Below are positions 1 to 9,005 of a DNA stretch of 54,148 nt, in pieces. Source of the DNA: Bacillota bacterium (GTDB lineage: Bacteria; Bacillota; Sulfobacillia; JAJYWN01; JAJZPE01); assembly GCA_021787335.1 (NCBI GenBank), contig JAJYMC010000030.1, forward strand, positions 1 to 54,148. Reading direction: 5' to 3'. A program made the translations under genes and the position numbers. The first letter of the stretch is position 1. Each line of letters starts with the position of its first letter. The notes under the pieces are model-generated. The model did not search any database. It saw nothing but the letters and a program-made list of their open reading frames with translations, and was not told where the DNA came from.

Positions 1-430
1 GGGACGCACGGTAGTACGGCTCATTCTTGAGCGGAAGCCACAGGAACCCGTCGCTGGTGGTCAGGCGCAGAACAAACCTGTCTCCATCCTGAACGATCCG
101 GTATCCGCGAGTGCCCATCCCGATTGGCTGAAGCCTCTTGATGACCGGCGCTCCGTTCTTCAACCCCCCTTCCCGCCGGGCCTTCCAGGACCGCATGATG
201 TGGCACGTCTGATTTAGTGCCACCCGGAGCGATTCGGAAGGCAACGAGACTTCGCCCTTGACCTGATGGTAAGCCTCCCGATGCAACCGCCCGAGGGAGG
301 TGGTGTCCAGTTCCTTCGCCTTCTCCACCAGCAATGACAGGGCTTTCGTATACTGCTCCTGCATAGCCGAAAGCGCCTGCACCTTTCTGGTGGTTGGCTC
401 AAGAAGCCGAACCTTCAGTGAGTTCTGCAT
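1..430 (-). CDS. TnpB/IS605 OrfB-type protein, N-terminal part (partial)
   Basis: An open frame begins at the ATG whose complement is at 428-430 and runs off the left edge, giving 143 codons without a stop. The translation starts MQNSLKVRLLEPTTRKVQAL, followed by a helical region (YTKALSLLVEKAKEL, LHREAYHQVKGEV, SLPSESLRVALNQ, SWKARR) and then a beta-rich part (YRIVQDGDRFVLRLTT). This order of an N-terminal helical domain followed by a beta-rich segment is typical of IS200/IS605 OrfB/TnpB proteins, the RNA-guided nuclease ancestors of Cas12. The RuvC catalytic residues would lie beyond the window, so activity cannot be judged. The sigma-A promoter lies only 6 bp upstream of the ATG, so the transcript may be leaderless. 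A tnpA partner is not visible. Confidence 0.7.
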   Translation of the reverse strand, partial: MQNSLKVRLLEPTTRKVQALSAMQEQYTKALSLLVEKAKELDTTSLGRLHREAYHQVKGEVSLPSESLRVALNQTCHIMRSWKARREGGLKNGAPVIKRLQPIGMGTRGYRIVQDGDRFVLRLTTSDGFLWLPLKNEPYYRAS

Positions 431-436
431 GATTCC

Positions 437-466
437 ATTTTACACCAGCGAACATGTGTTCGTCAA
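437..466 (-). promoter_or_regulatory. sigma-A promoter with LexA-like box for the tnpB-type gene
   Basis: On the minus strand a TTGACG (-35, 461-466) and a TAAAAT (-10, 437-442) are separated by 18 bp. The spacer and -35 edge contain CGAACACATGTTCG (449-462), a CGAAC-N4-GTTCG palindrome matching the Bacillota LexA (DinR) box. Its position would let LexA block RNA polymerase. The promoter is seen directly; LexA control is inferred. Confidence 0.6.
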
Positions 467-477
467 GCGGAAGGAGG

Positions 478-528
478 GAAGCCGCCATTCCTCTCAGGGC
501 TAAAGCCTCTGGGCTTCCTGGCGGCGGT
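478..528. repeat. IS200/IS605-type end hairpin
   Basis: An imperfect stem-loop with outer arms GCCGCC (481-486) and GGCGGC (520-525) encloses the inner motif CAGGGCTAAAGCCTCTGGG. The form ATTCCTC...GCTAAAGC...GGGCTTCC resembles the subterminal hairpins of IS200/IS605 elements. It lies between the tnpB-type gene and the tldE-like start, so it probably marks an element end next to that gene. Confidence 0.5.
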
Positions 529-531
529 TTT

Positions 532-2010
532 GTGAAGAACGATTCCGACCGGGTCCTCAGTCTCCTCGAGAGGGCCCTCTCCTGGGTCGAGGCCGACCAG
601 GCCGAGATCGTCTGGCAGTCGGGCGAGGACTACCTGACCCGTTTCGCAAACAACGTGATCCATCAGAATGTCGCCGAGAGGTCCGGCGAGGCGCGCCTCC
701 GGGCCGTACTCGGGCGCAAGGTCGGCTTGGCCAGCACGCGCGACCTCAGCGAGGAGGGCCTCCGGGCGGCCGCCCGCGAGGCTGCGGCCATCGCCCGCCT
801 GCAGCCGGACAACCCCGATTTCAAGTCGTTGGTCTCGGCGGTCGACGTGGCCGCCATGGCGGGCGCGACGGGTTCGGGCACTGCGGGCGTGATAGGCTCG
901 AGCACCGCGGGTGCCGCTCCGGCCGGCGACCGTTCGCTGCCGGCGAGCGCTTTCGCCGCCCCGCGGACGGTCGCCTACACCCCCGAAGAAAGGGCCGACG
1001 CCGTCCGCGTCGTCACCGACCGGGCCAAGAAGCACGGCCTGGAATCGGCCGGCGCCTACAGTACCAGCTTCACCCAGCTGGCCGTGGCCAACAGCCTCGG
1101 GGTCCGCGCCTTCACCGACCTCAGCGACGCGACCCTGACCGCCGTGGTCATGTCGGGGACCGGCTCGGGCTACGCCGACGCGCACTCGCGCGACACCGGC
1201 CGCATCGACCCGGCCGCCGTGGCCCAGGAGGCCGTCGAGAAGTGTCTCGCCAACCGCGAACCGGTGGGCATCGACGCCGACGAGTACGAGGTCATCCTGG
1301 AGGAGTATGCGGTCGCCGAGTTCCTGGAGTACCTGAACTACCTCGGCTTCTCGGCCCTCGCCTTCCAGGAGGGTCGCAGCTTCATGAGCGGCCACCTGGG
1401 CCAGCGGGTGATGGACCCCAAGCTGACCATCTACGACGACGGCCTGGACGCGGCCGGGAGCCCGCTCCCGTTCGACTTCGAGGGCGTGCCGAAGCAGCGG
1501 GTGACCATCATCGAGGGCGGGGTGGCCCGTGGCGTCGTCTGGGATAGCTTCACCGCCGGCCGCGAAAAGCCGCCGAGCGAGCGTGGCACTTCACCGGCCG
1601 ACGGCGCGCCGCGTGGCGGCGACGCTCCACGGCGCTCGACCGGTCACGCCGGGTTGCGCGCCCCCTTCGCCGCCAACCTCTTCATCGCCGCCGGCGAAGC
1701 CTCGAAGCAGCAGATGCTCGAGCAGACCGAGCGCGGTCTGCTCATCACCCGTTTCCACTACATCCGGCCGGTCCACCCGACCCGGACCGTCGTCACCGGG
1801 ATGACCCGCGACGGCACCTTCCTCGTCGAGCACGGGAAGATCGTCGGCCCGGTCAAGAACTTCCGCTTCACCCAGAGCATCACCGAGGCCTTCTCCGACG
1901 TCCGCCAGATCGGCCGGACGCGCAAGACCGAGGGCTGGATGTATGGCTCCGTCACCGTGCCCGCCCTGCACCTCGGACGGTTCAACTTCACCGGCCGCAC
2001 CGATCATTGA
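532..2010 (+). CDS. TldE/PmbA-like metallopeptidase-family protein
   Basis: The protein of about 492 residues has the two-part TldD/PmbA architecture: an N-terminal domain (SLLERALSWVEADQAEIVWQ) and a C-terminal domain (GRSFMSGHLGQRVMDPKLTI ... GRFNFTG). There is no HExxxH zinc motif, so it resembles the non-catalytic TldE (PmbA) subunit rather than TldD. In the family TldD and TldE form a heterodimeric peptidase that degrades unfolded peptides and can trim RiPP leader peptides. No TldD partner is visible. The GTG at 532 was chosen because an upstream ATG at 454 would translate the IS end hairpin. Ala/Gly/Ser-rich inserts lie near residues 110-150 and 345-375. The IS end directly upstream may have cut the gene off from its original promoter or partner. 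Confidence 0.75.
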   Translation: MKNDSDRVLSLLERALSWVEADQAEIVWQSGEDYLTRFANNVIHQNVAERSGEARLRAVLGRKVGLASTRDLSEEGLRAAAREAAAIARLQPDNPDFKSLVSAVDVAAMAGATGSGTAGVIGSSTAGAAPAGDRSLPASAFAAPRTVAYTPEERADAVRVVTDRAKKHGLESAGAYSTSFTQLAVANSLGVRAFTDLSDATLTAVVMSGTGSGYADAHSRDTGRIDPAAVAQEAVEKCLANREPVGIDADEYEVILEEYAVAEFLEYLNYLGFSALAFQEGRSFMSGHLGQRVMDPKLTIYDDGLDAAGSPLPFDFEGVPKQRVTIIEGGVARGVVWDSFTAGREKPPSERGTSPADGAPRGGDAPRRSTGHAGLRAPFAANLFIAAGEASKQQMLEQTERGLLITRFHYIRPVHPTRTVVTGMTRDGTFLVEHGKIVGPVKNFRFTQSITEAFSDVRQIGRTRKTEGWMYGSVTVPALHLGRFNFTGRTDH

Positions 2011-2061
2011 GGGCCCGCGATACAGCAGGCCGCACCGACCACTGAGGAGGCGCCCCGTCTC

Positions 2062-3362
2062 TTGGCCCTTCGCTCTCTCATCGTCTTCGCCGTGACCATG
2101 GCCCTGGTCCTCATCCGCCCATACAAGGTCAACGTCGGCCTGGCCGCCGTCATCGGCGCCGGGCTGACGCTGGTTTCCGGGGTCGTCGGACTGCCCGAGG
2201 TCGCCGCCGTCTGGCGGATGACCTGGAACGCCACGCTGGCCCTGATCTTCATCATCATCGTCTCGTTGGTGCTGGACGCGGCGGGCTTCTTCCGCTGGGC
2301 GGCCCTCCACGTCGCCCGGGCCGGGCGCGGCCGCGGGCCCCGCCTCTTCGTCCTGCTCATCCTGATGGGCGCGGCGATGTCGGCCCTCTTCACCAACGAC
2401 GGGGCCATCCTCATCCTCACGCCCATCGTCGCCGAACTGGTCGAGGCGGTCGGCTTCGCCCACGCCGCCGGCCTGGCCTACGTGATGGCCGTGGGCTTCG
2501 TCGTCGATACGGTCAGCACGCCCCTCATCACCAGCAACCTGGTAAACATCATCAACGCCGACTTCTACCACCTCGACTTCCTGGCCTACGCCCGGGCCAT
2601 GGCCTGGCCCTCGCTGGCCGCCCTGGCGGCCAGCCTCATCGTCCTCGTCCTCTTCTTCTGGCGCGAACTGCCCGCCCGCTATGACCCGGAAGACCTGCCG
2701 GTTCCGGAGTCGGCCGTCCGCGACCGGCCGACCTTCCTCGCCGGCCTGATCGTCTTGGCGGCCATGGTCGTCGGCTTCTTCGCCGCCCGGGCTCTGGGCC
2801 TGCCGGTCTCGGCCATCATCGGCGCGGCGGCCCTGGCCCTCCTGGCCGTGGCCATGGCCCCCCGGCCCCCCGGCCCAGCGGCCGCCGGCCCTTGCTCGAC
2901 CGGGCGTCCGCGGGGACCCTCCTGAAGGCCGCCCCGTGGCCGGTGGTCATCTTCTCGGTGGCCATGTACCTCATCGTCTTCGGCCTCCGGAACGCCGGCC
3001 TGATAGACGGCGCGGCCCGCCTCGTGGCCGCGGCGGCGGCGCACGGGCGGGCGGCGGGGGTGATGGCCATCGGCGTAGGTTCGGCGGCCCTCTCGGGCGC
3101 GGTCAACAACCTCCCGGCGACGATGATCGGGGCGCTGACCGTGGCCGGGTCGGGGTCGGGCCACTCCCAGCTGGTCTACGCCAACATCATCGGCTCGGAC
3201 ATCGGGCCGAAGCTGACGCCCATCGGCTCCCTGGCCACGCTGCTGTGGCTCGACTCCCTGCGACGGCACGGCCTGACCGTGACCTGGCAGTACTACCTGA
3301 AGGTCGGGTTAATCATCACCCCGCCGGTGCTCATCGCCGCTCTGGCAGCCTTGGCCCGGTGA
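2062..3362 (+). pseudogene. arsB: ArsB/NhaD-type membrane transporter, frameshifted
   Basis: Two adjacent frames together give one ArsB-like permease of about 430 residues. The first (TTG at 2062, AGGAGG at 2044-2049) carries the N-terminal membrane segments and FTNDGAILILTPI. The second continues with APWPVVIFSVAMYLIVFGLR, AVNNLPATMIGAL and YANIIGSDIGPKLTPIGSLA, all signatures of arsenite efflux permeases. The frame changes by -1 within about 2850-2895, beside two runs of six C (GGCCCCCCGGCCCCCC). A lost C in either run would explain it, as a real mutation or an assembly error. If repaired, this would be an inner-membrane arsenite/antimonite efflux or related anion permease. No arsR, arsC or arsA is nearby, so the substrate is inferred from family only. 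Confidence 0.75.
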
Positions 3363-3565
3363 TCGTCCCCAAGACCTTCCAATCACACCCCCTTCAAGCT
3401 GGCCCTCAGGGCGCTTCCAAAAAGGCCTTCTTTCGCAGCTAAACCCCGCTCCCAACACTAAAAAAAGACCCCCCGGCGGCCGATATCTTATATGAAGTAT
3501 AGATTGGCCGGCGTAAGGCACCCGAGCGCGCGCCGGCCGACATGGCAAAGGGGTGGAAGGGGACG

Positions 3566-5092
3566 ATGTTTGGTTCCGACGACAGGGAACTGATCAAGCG
3601 CATCGTCCGCCTGGCTTCGACATTGCTGGCGGCCTCCGGGGCGGCCGGCCTGCTCAGCGCTTACGTTCCCTACCGGCAGCCCGGTGTCAACTTCGCCGGG
3701 ATGTGGGGTGTGCTGCTGGGGGCCACCGCCTTGTGGGCCGTCATTGTCTTCATGCCCTGGGTCCGCTTCCGGCCGGTCTACCTCATCCCCTCGACCGTGC
3801 TCGGCCTGGGGCTCATCGCTCTCGGCCAGTATCTCGTGGCCGGCGACCGAGGGACCTTCATCTCCCTCGTCTACCTCGTCCTGGTCCTTGGCGCGACCTT
3901 TTACACGCCGCGCGAGACCCTGCTCCTGTCAATCTTCACGGCCCTCCTGACGGGCCTGCCCATCGCCTATGACTACAACGCCGATTTCGTCCGCCGCTGG
4001 ATCGTCCAGTTGCCGGTCATCATCGGGGTCGGCTACTTCAGCTCGGTGGTCATCAACGAGCTTAAGCGCTCCAGCCGCGAGCGGCTGGAGATGGCTGCCA
4101 TCGCCGAGGCGGCCAGGGTCTCGACGACCCTCGACCTGGCGGCCACCCTCCAGGCCACGGCCGACCAGCTCGGCCAGGTCCTGAAGTCCGATGCCAGCCT
4201 CGTCTACATGCTTGAGGACGACCTCCTGACCGTCCGAGCGGCCACCTTCAACGCCGCGGTCTTCCCCGAGGCGGTGGCTGAGCGGGTCCGCTCGCATCCG
4301 GTTCGGGTGGGGAACGGCCTCACCGGGTGGGTGGCCGAGCACGGCGAGCCCATCGTCACCGGCGACGCCGAGCGCGACCCACGGGCGGGCCATGTCCCGG
4401 GCACGTCCTATGACGACCTGTCCTACGTCCTCGTGCCCCTCAAGGTGGAGGACCGGGTCATCGGGGTCATCAGCAACATCAAACAGGGGAAAGACCAGTA
4501 CCATAAGGACATCCTGGGCCTCGTCTCCATCTTCGCCGACCAGGCGGCGGTGGCCATCGAGAACGCCCGGCTCTACGAGGAAACGCGCGAGCTGGCCGCC
4601 ACGGACAGCCTGACCGGCCTGAAGAACTGGCGCTACATCAGCGACCGCCTGGAAAGGGAACTTCGGCGGGCGATCGCCGCGAGGGGCGAGGTCTCTCTGG
4701 TGATGATGGACTGCGACCAGTTCAAGGCGGTCAACGACCGCCTCGGCCACCTCAACGGCGACCGGCTCCTGCGAGAACTGGGCCGCTGCATCGAGGGCGT
4801 CCTCACCGAGGGGCGCGTCCTCGGCCGCTACGCCGGGGACGAGTTCATCATCCTCCTGCCCGACACCGGGGCGAGCGAAGCCAGCCGCCTGGCCGAACTG
4901 GTCCGGTCGACCGTCTCCGAGACCGAGTTCTCCCTTCAGGGCGGCGTTGTCCGGATGACCATCAGCCTGGGCGTGGCCACCTACCCGCGGGACGGGCGGG
5001 ACGCCGAGGCCCTCCTGAAGGCGGCCGACGACGCCATGTACCGCTCGAAGACCACCGGCGGCAACTTCGTCTCCAGCGCGGCGGGGGATTGA
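3566..5092 (+). CDS. Membrane-anchored GAF-GGDEF protein (putative diguanylate cyclase)
   Basis: The N-terminal part (about 160 residues) has five or six hydrophobic segments. A GAF domain follows (DLAATLQATADQLGQ ... GNGLTGWVAEHGEPIVTGD ... FADQAAVAIENARLYEE), then a GGDEF domain beginning ATDSLTGLKNWRYI. The signature is AGDEF in GRYAGDEFIILLP. The first Gly to Ala change is tolerated in some active cyclases, so c-di-GMP synthesis is plausible but not certain. No RxxD inhibitory site stands five residues before the signature. The ATG at 3566 follows GGAAGGGG; an in-frame ATG at 3542 has no ribosome site. The gene is monocistronic and ends at the hairpin later duplicated by the IS. Confidence 0.85.
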   Translation: MFGSDDRELIKRIVRLASTLLAASGAAGLLSAYVPYRQPGVNFAGMWGVLLGATALWAVIVFMPWVRFRPVYLIPSTVLGLGLIALGQYLVAGDRGTFISLVYLVLVLGATFYTPRETLLLSIFTALLTGLPIAYDYNADFVRRWIVQLPVIIGVGYFSSVVINELKRSSRERLEMAAIAEAARVSTTLDLAATLQATADQLGQVLKSDASLVYMLEDDLLTVRAATFNAAVFPEAVAERVRSHPVRVGNGLTGWVAEHGEPIVTGDAERDPRAGHVPGTSYDDLSYVLVPLKVEDRVIGVISNIKQGKDQYHKDILGLVSIFADQAAVAIENARLYEETRELAATDSLTGLKNWRYISDRLERELRRAIAARGEVSLVMMDCDQFKAVNDRLGHLNGDRLLRELGRCIEGVLTEGRVLGRYAGDEFIILLPDTGASEASRLAELVRSTVSETEFSLQGGVVRMTISLGVATYPRDGRDAEALLKAADDAMYRSKTTGGNFVSSAAGD

Positions 5093-5117
5093 CCCCAGGA
5101 AAACCAGCTCCAATAAG

Positions 5118-5148
5118 GACAGCCAGCCCCCTGACGGGGCTGGCTGTC
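5118..5148. repeat. Left 31-bp direct repeat: palindromic terminator duplicated by the IS
   Basis: The arms ACAGCCAGCCCC and GGGGCTGGCTGT flank a short loop. An identical copy lies at 6768-6798, on the other side of the insertion element. The original single hairpin would have been the bidirectional terminator between the convergent GGDEF and feo transcripts. Confidence 0.85.
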
Positions 5149-5160
5149 AGACTGTTGACA

Positions 5161-5194
5161 AAGACCGCGATTTGCTGCGGTCTTCCCTTTTTTC
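5161..5194 (+). terminator. Inward-facing terminator at the IS left end
   Basis: The perfect 8-bp stem AAGACCGC/GCGGTCTT is followed by CCCTTTTTT. It would stop outside transcription from entering the transposase gene, a common feature of IS ends. A TAGAAT box just downstream may serve the transposase promoter. Confidence 0.7.
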
Positions 5195-5207
5195 TGGTAG
5201 AATGTAG

Positions 5208-6619
5208 ATGAGGTTAGATGCTGGAGTGGAGGGCAAAGAGATGCTCTTCGACAATGGCGAGGAAAGGGCCAAGCAGTTTGAGGTGGCGTGTTTGGAGGAC
5301 CTGGTCCGGCCGAACCATCTCCTCCGGAAAATCAAGAAGCACGTGGATTTTGGGTTCATCAAGGAAAAGGTGAAGGGCCTCTACTCAGAGGACAGTGGGC
5401 GTCCAGACCGTGGACCCCATTGTCCTCTTCAAAATGCTCTTCATCGGCTACCTTTTTGGTATCCGCTCCGAGCGGCGGCTGGTCCATGAGATTGCCGACA
5501 ACGTGGCCTACCGCTGGTTTCTCGGGTTCTCCCTGAACGACCGAATCCCAGAGCACTCGACGCTGAGCCAGAACCGCCGGCGGCAGTTTAACGGGACGAC
5601 GATACATCAAGAGATCTTCGATGAGATTGTCCGCCAAGCGATCCGCCACGGCCTGGTCGATGGCAAGGTTCTTTACAGTGACGCGACCCACATCAAGGCC
5701 AACGCCAATAAGCGCAAGCATCTCTTGAAGCAGGTCCCTGTGAGCACCAAGAGCTACTTGGATGAGCTCGATAAGGCCATAGAGGAAGACCGCCGGAAAC
5801 ACGGCCTAAAACCCTTTCGCCCGCAGAAGGAGGTGAAAGTGGAAACCCGAGAGATCAAGGTAAGCACGACTGACTCCGATAGTGGGTACATGGTGCGAGA
5901 CGGAAAGCCGGAGGGCTTCTTCTATCTGGACCACCGTACTGTGGACGGGGCCCACAACTTTGTCACCGACGTACACGTTACCCCGGCGACGGTCAACGAT
6001 TCGGTTCCCTATCTCGATCGGCTTGAGCGGCAGCAGAAGGCTTTCGGGTTCAAGGTTGAGGCCGTGGCCCTCGATGCCGGATACCTTACCGCTCCTATCT
6101 GTCACGGATTCGAGGAGAGAAAGATCTTCGGCGTGATTGGCCATCGCCGGTTCCACTCGACCAAAGGACTGTTCCCAAAGTCCAGGTTCAAGTATGATCC
6201 AGAGACTGATAGGTACAGGTGCCCCGGGGGAAAGGAACTCACCTACCGGACAACCAACCGTGAGGGGTATCGTGAGTTATAGGTCGAACCCCAATGACTG
6301 CAGGGGTTGCGAGTTTCTAGACCGCTGTACCCGCTCAAAGAGCGCCCAGAAAACACTAACCCGACACGTTTGGGAAGATGACCGGGAACAGGTCCACGCA
6401 AATGGCCTCACGACCGAGGGCAAAGACATCTACGATGGCCGTAAGGAGACCATTGAGCGAAGCTTCGCGGACGGCAAAGAGTTACACGGCCTGAGGTACG
6501 CCAGGATGCGGGGCCTACCCAAAGTACTGGAACAGTGCTTACTCACGGCCGCGGCCCAAAACATCAAGAAGCTGGCTCTGATCCTCAGCCGACGGGAGTA
6601 CCATCTCCAAGCGGCCTAG
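5208..6619 (+). pseudogene. IS1182-type DDE transposase, two +1 frameshifts
   Basis: Three consecutive frames make one transposase of about 470 residues. They read FEVACLEDLVRPNHLLRKI, then VDPIVLFKMLFIGYLFGIRS ... VLYSDATHIKANANK ... VALDAGYLT, then YRSNPNDCRGCEFLDRC ... KETIERSFADGKELHGLRYA. The presumed DDE residues are Asp in SDATHIKANANK, Asp in ALDAGY and Glu in TIERSF. One extra base near 5406 (after GGGCGTCCA) and one extra T near 6276 (CGTGAG-T-TATAGG) account for both breaks. All other family landmarks are present, so decay is recent or the errors are from sequencing. The start may be the in-frame ATG at 5241 (MLFDNGEERAKQ). Confidence 0.85.
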
Positions 6620-6767
6620 AAAAGGCAAAAGGCAGCGGTTTCCCCAGCCTCCCCTGTAGTGTGGAGGCTGATTTCATGCCCAAAGCCCCGCCCGATTCTC
6701 GCTGACAGCCACTCCAAAAAGGAGAAGCCCTCCGGACAGAGTCTCGGAGGGCATATGTCAACAGTCT

Positions 6768-6798
6768 GACAGCCAGCCCCCTGACGGGGCTGGCTGTC
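6768..6798. repeat. Right 31-bp direct repeat (terminator copy)
   Basis: This is identical to 5118-5148. It now terminates the leftward feo transcript, while the left copy serves the GGDEF gene. Confidence 0.85.
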
Positions 6799-6831
6799 TT
6801 GGTCTTGAGGATAGAACAGGTTGAGGCCGGG

Positions 6832-7086
6832 TCAGCGGGCTGGCGTCGCCCGGCTGGGCCCATGGACACTGGCCTGCCGGCAATTTCGGCAGTCCAGCGG
6901 GGGCAACCACTCCATGCATCGTGGGCAGGCCAGGGCCAGGGGGTTGCTGATCGGCAGGCCGCAACGGGGGCAAGTCCGGGGCCCGGCCAGGCAGGCGCAC
7001 CCGGCCGCGGGTCCGCCGCCGGGTCGAGTGCCGGGCCCCCCTTCGGGACGGGGGTCACGCTTAGCCACCTTCTTGAGGAAAGCCAT
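6832..7086 (-). CDS. Small double zinc-ribbon protein downstream of feoB
   Basis: This 84-residue product starts at an ATG two bases after the feoB stop, so it is translationally coupled to feoB. After a basic Gly/Pro-rich N-terminus (MAFLKKVAKRDPRPEGG) it carries paired Cys motifs: CACLAG, CPRCGLPI, CPRCMEW and CRNC. These are likely to bind one or two zinc (or iron) ions. Position suggests an accessory to ferrous iron uptake, analogous in place but not in sequence to FeoC. That is inference. No homolog was recognised. Confidence 0.6.
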   Translation of the reverse strand: MAFLKKVAKRDPRPEGGPGTRPGGGPAAGCACLAGPRTCPRCGLPISNPLALACPRCMEWLPPLDCRNCRQASVHGPSRATPAR

Positions 7087-7088
7087 CT

Positions 7089-9005
7089 TTACACCCCCAG
7101 GCCGGCCAGACCGAGAGCCATCGACACCAGGCCGCCCACCCCGAACGCCAGGGCCCAGCTGGCGAACCACAGCACCGAAGCTTCGCGCAGGCCGCGCTCC
7201 TTATAGATGACTGTCACCGAGGCGATGCAGGGGACGAAGAGGGTGATGGTCACGGCGGCCACGATTCTTTGGACCGGCGTCAGCGCCAGAGTGAAAAGTC
7301 CGGCGGCGCCGAAGTCCCTCCGGATGATGCCCATGATGAACGCATCCGCCGCCTGCTTGGGAAGGTGCAACCAGCCCACCGTCAGCGGGGCGAAGAAGGC
7401 CTCGATGCGCGGCAGGGCGTTGGTCACCTGAAGGACGCCGATGAAGAGCGCGCCGTAAAAGAAAAGGGGCCCGGCTTCCCGGATAAACATGACCGACTTG
7501 CCCCACGTTTTTGCCAGTACGTTATCCACTCGCGGCAGGCGCAGCGGCGGCAGGTCGATCAGGAGGTCGGTGGACCGCCCCGGCAGGAACCGTTCGAGGA
7601 GCGCCCCGATGACCCCGAAGAAGATGAACATGACGCCGGCGTACAGGATGAACGTCAACGGGCCGGTCCCCGCGAGCAGCCCGGCGATCACGCCGATTTG
7701 CGCGGAGCAAGGAATGGCCAATCCGAGAAGGGCCACAGCGATGGTTCGTTCCCGCGCCGACCCCAGGAGACGAGTGGTGATGGTGGCCATGGTCACGCAG
7801 CCGAAGCCCAGGATCAGCGGGATGACCGCCCGCCCGTTGAGCCCGATTTTGACCAGGGCCCGGTCGGCCAGGGTCGCCACGCGGGGCAGGTACCCCGAGT
7901 CCTCCATAACCGACATGGCCAGGTAGAAGACCACGACCAGAGGAAGGAGAAGGCCGACGAGATAGGTGACGGTCATGGTCAGCACACCGAACTCACCGAT
8001 GAGGATGGTCCCGAGCGGCGTCCCCGCCGGGGCCAAGGCTCCGACCAGGCGACGGACGAACGGCTCATAGAAGCCCCGCATGACCGTCTTCTCGGTGAAG
8101 TTGACGACGATCTGAGCGGTGAGCACACCGATCAAATAGTAAAGGGCCGCGAGGACTAGGCCGAGGATGGGCAGACCGGTCAGCGGGCGGATGGTCAGCT
8201 TCGCCAGGAAGCCGGCCAACGAGAATCGCTCCGGCGAAGGGCTGCGGACCGCCTTGACGATGGCGGCCACCCGCCCGCGCCGCCGCCGGTAAAGATCGTC
8301 GCGGAGGCCGCCGGGGGTCAGCCCATGCCTGGCGGACACCACCGGGTCGTCTTCAAGGATGAGGAGGGCATGCGCCCAAGGGATGCCGCGGCCGAGGAGC
8401 GGCGCCAGCTCCGCCTCCAGATCGGGATCGGCCCGCCCCGAGCAGACCAGCTCAAGCGACTCTTTCAGCTCCTTGAGGCCCTGGCCCCTGACGGCGACGG
8501 TCGGGATGACCTGGACTCCCAGCAGCTCGCTCAACTTGGCGGGGTCAATATGCTCGCCCTGGCGCTCGGCCTCGTCGGTCATATTGAGGGCCACGATGAC
8601 CCGCTTGCCCAGGTCGATCAGTTGCAGGGTGAGGAAGAGGTCGCGGTCCAGGTGGGTCGCGTCGACAACATTAACCACCATGCTGGCCTCGAGGATGACG
8701 TCTCGGGCGACTCGCTCCTCGTCATTGAACGATGAGACTCCGTAGACCCCCGGCGTGTCGATGACCGTGTGGTCGCCGTAACGACCGGTCGAGACATCAA
8801 CGGTCGTCCCTGGATAGTTGGAGACGTCGACGTACAGCCCCGTGAGGGCATTGAAGAAGACCGACTTGCCGGCGTTGGGGTTGCCGGCCAGGACCAAGCG
8901 GTGCTCACCCTCGCTGGTCTCCGGGCAGCAGTCGGCTCCGCGGCCGCGGCTCTGGCCATGACCACCGTGGCCGTGATTGTGACCGTGATGACCGTGGCGC
9001 GCCAT
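7089..9005 (-). CDS. feoB: Ferrous iron transport protein B
   Basis: This membrane Fe(II) transporter of about 638 residues has an N-terminal GTPase domain. The G motifs are GNPNAGKS (G1), DTPG (G3) and NMTD (G4). It is followed by paired gate domains and multiple membrane segments (GYLPRVATLADRAL, NGRAVIPLILGFGCVTMA, IPCSAQIGVIAGL). The ATG at 9005 overlaps the feoA stop in TGATG; an upstream in-frame extension is feoA sequence. The first 20 residues are unusually His-rich (MARHGHHGHNHGHGGHG), probably a metal-binding tail. Cotranscribed with feoA and the zinc-ribbon gene, it likely responds to iron through the operator upstream of feoA. Confidence 0.95.
   Translation of the reverse strand: MARHGHHGHNHGHGGHGQSRGRGADCCPETSEGEHRLVLAGNPNAGKSVFFNALTGLYVDVSNYPGTTVDVSTGRYGDHTVIDTPGVYGVSSFNDEERVARDVILEASMVVNVVDATHLDRDLFLTLQLIDLGKRVIVALNMTDEAERQGEHIDPAKLSELLGVQVIPTVAVRGQGLKELKESLELVCSGRADPDLEAELAPLLGRGIPWAHALLILEDDPVVSARHGLTPGGLRDDLYRRRRGRVAAIVKAVRSPSPERFSLAGFLAKLTIRPLTGLPILGLVLAALYYLIGVLTAQIVVNFTEKTVMRGFYEPFVRRLVGALAPAGTPLGTILIGEFGVLTMTVTYLVGLLLPLVVVFYLAMSVMEDSGYLPRVATLADRALVKIGLNGRAVIPLILGFGCVTMATITTRLLGSARERTIAVALLGLAIPCSAQIGVIAGLLAGTGPLTFILYAGVMFIFFGVIGALLERFLPGRSTDLLIDLPPLRLPRVDNVLAKTWGKSVMFIREAGPLFFYGALFIGVLQVTNALPRIEAFFAPLTVGWLHLPKQAADAFIMGIIRRDFGAAGLFTLALTPVQRIVAAVTITLFVPCIASVTVIYKERGLREASVLWFASWALAFGVGGLVSMALGLAGLGV

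Larger units (their letters stand above)
5149..6767 (+). mobile_element. IS1182-family-like insertion sequence
   Basis: The 1,619-bp element is bounded by perfect 12-bp inverted repeats, AGACTGTTGACA (5149-5160) and TGTCAACAGTCT (6756-6767). It is flanked by 31-bp direct repeats that are themselves a palindrome. Length, a single DDE transposase gene and duplication of a long palindromic target fit the IS1182 group. The right end carries the hairpin GCCCTCCG/CGGAGGGC (6728-6753). The transposase gene is broken by two frameshifts, so the copy is probably not autonomous. Confidence 0.85.
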
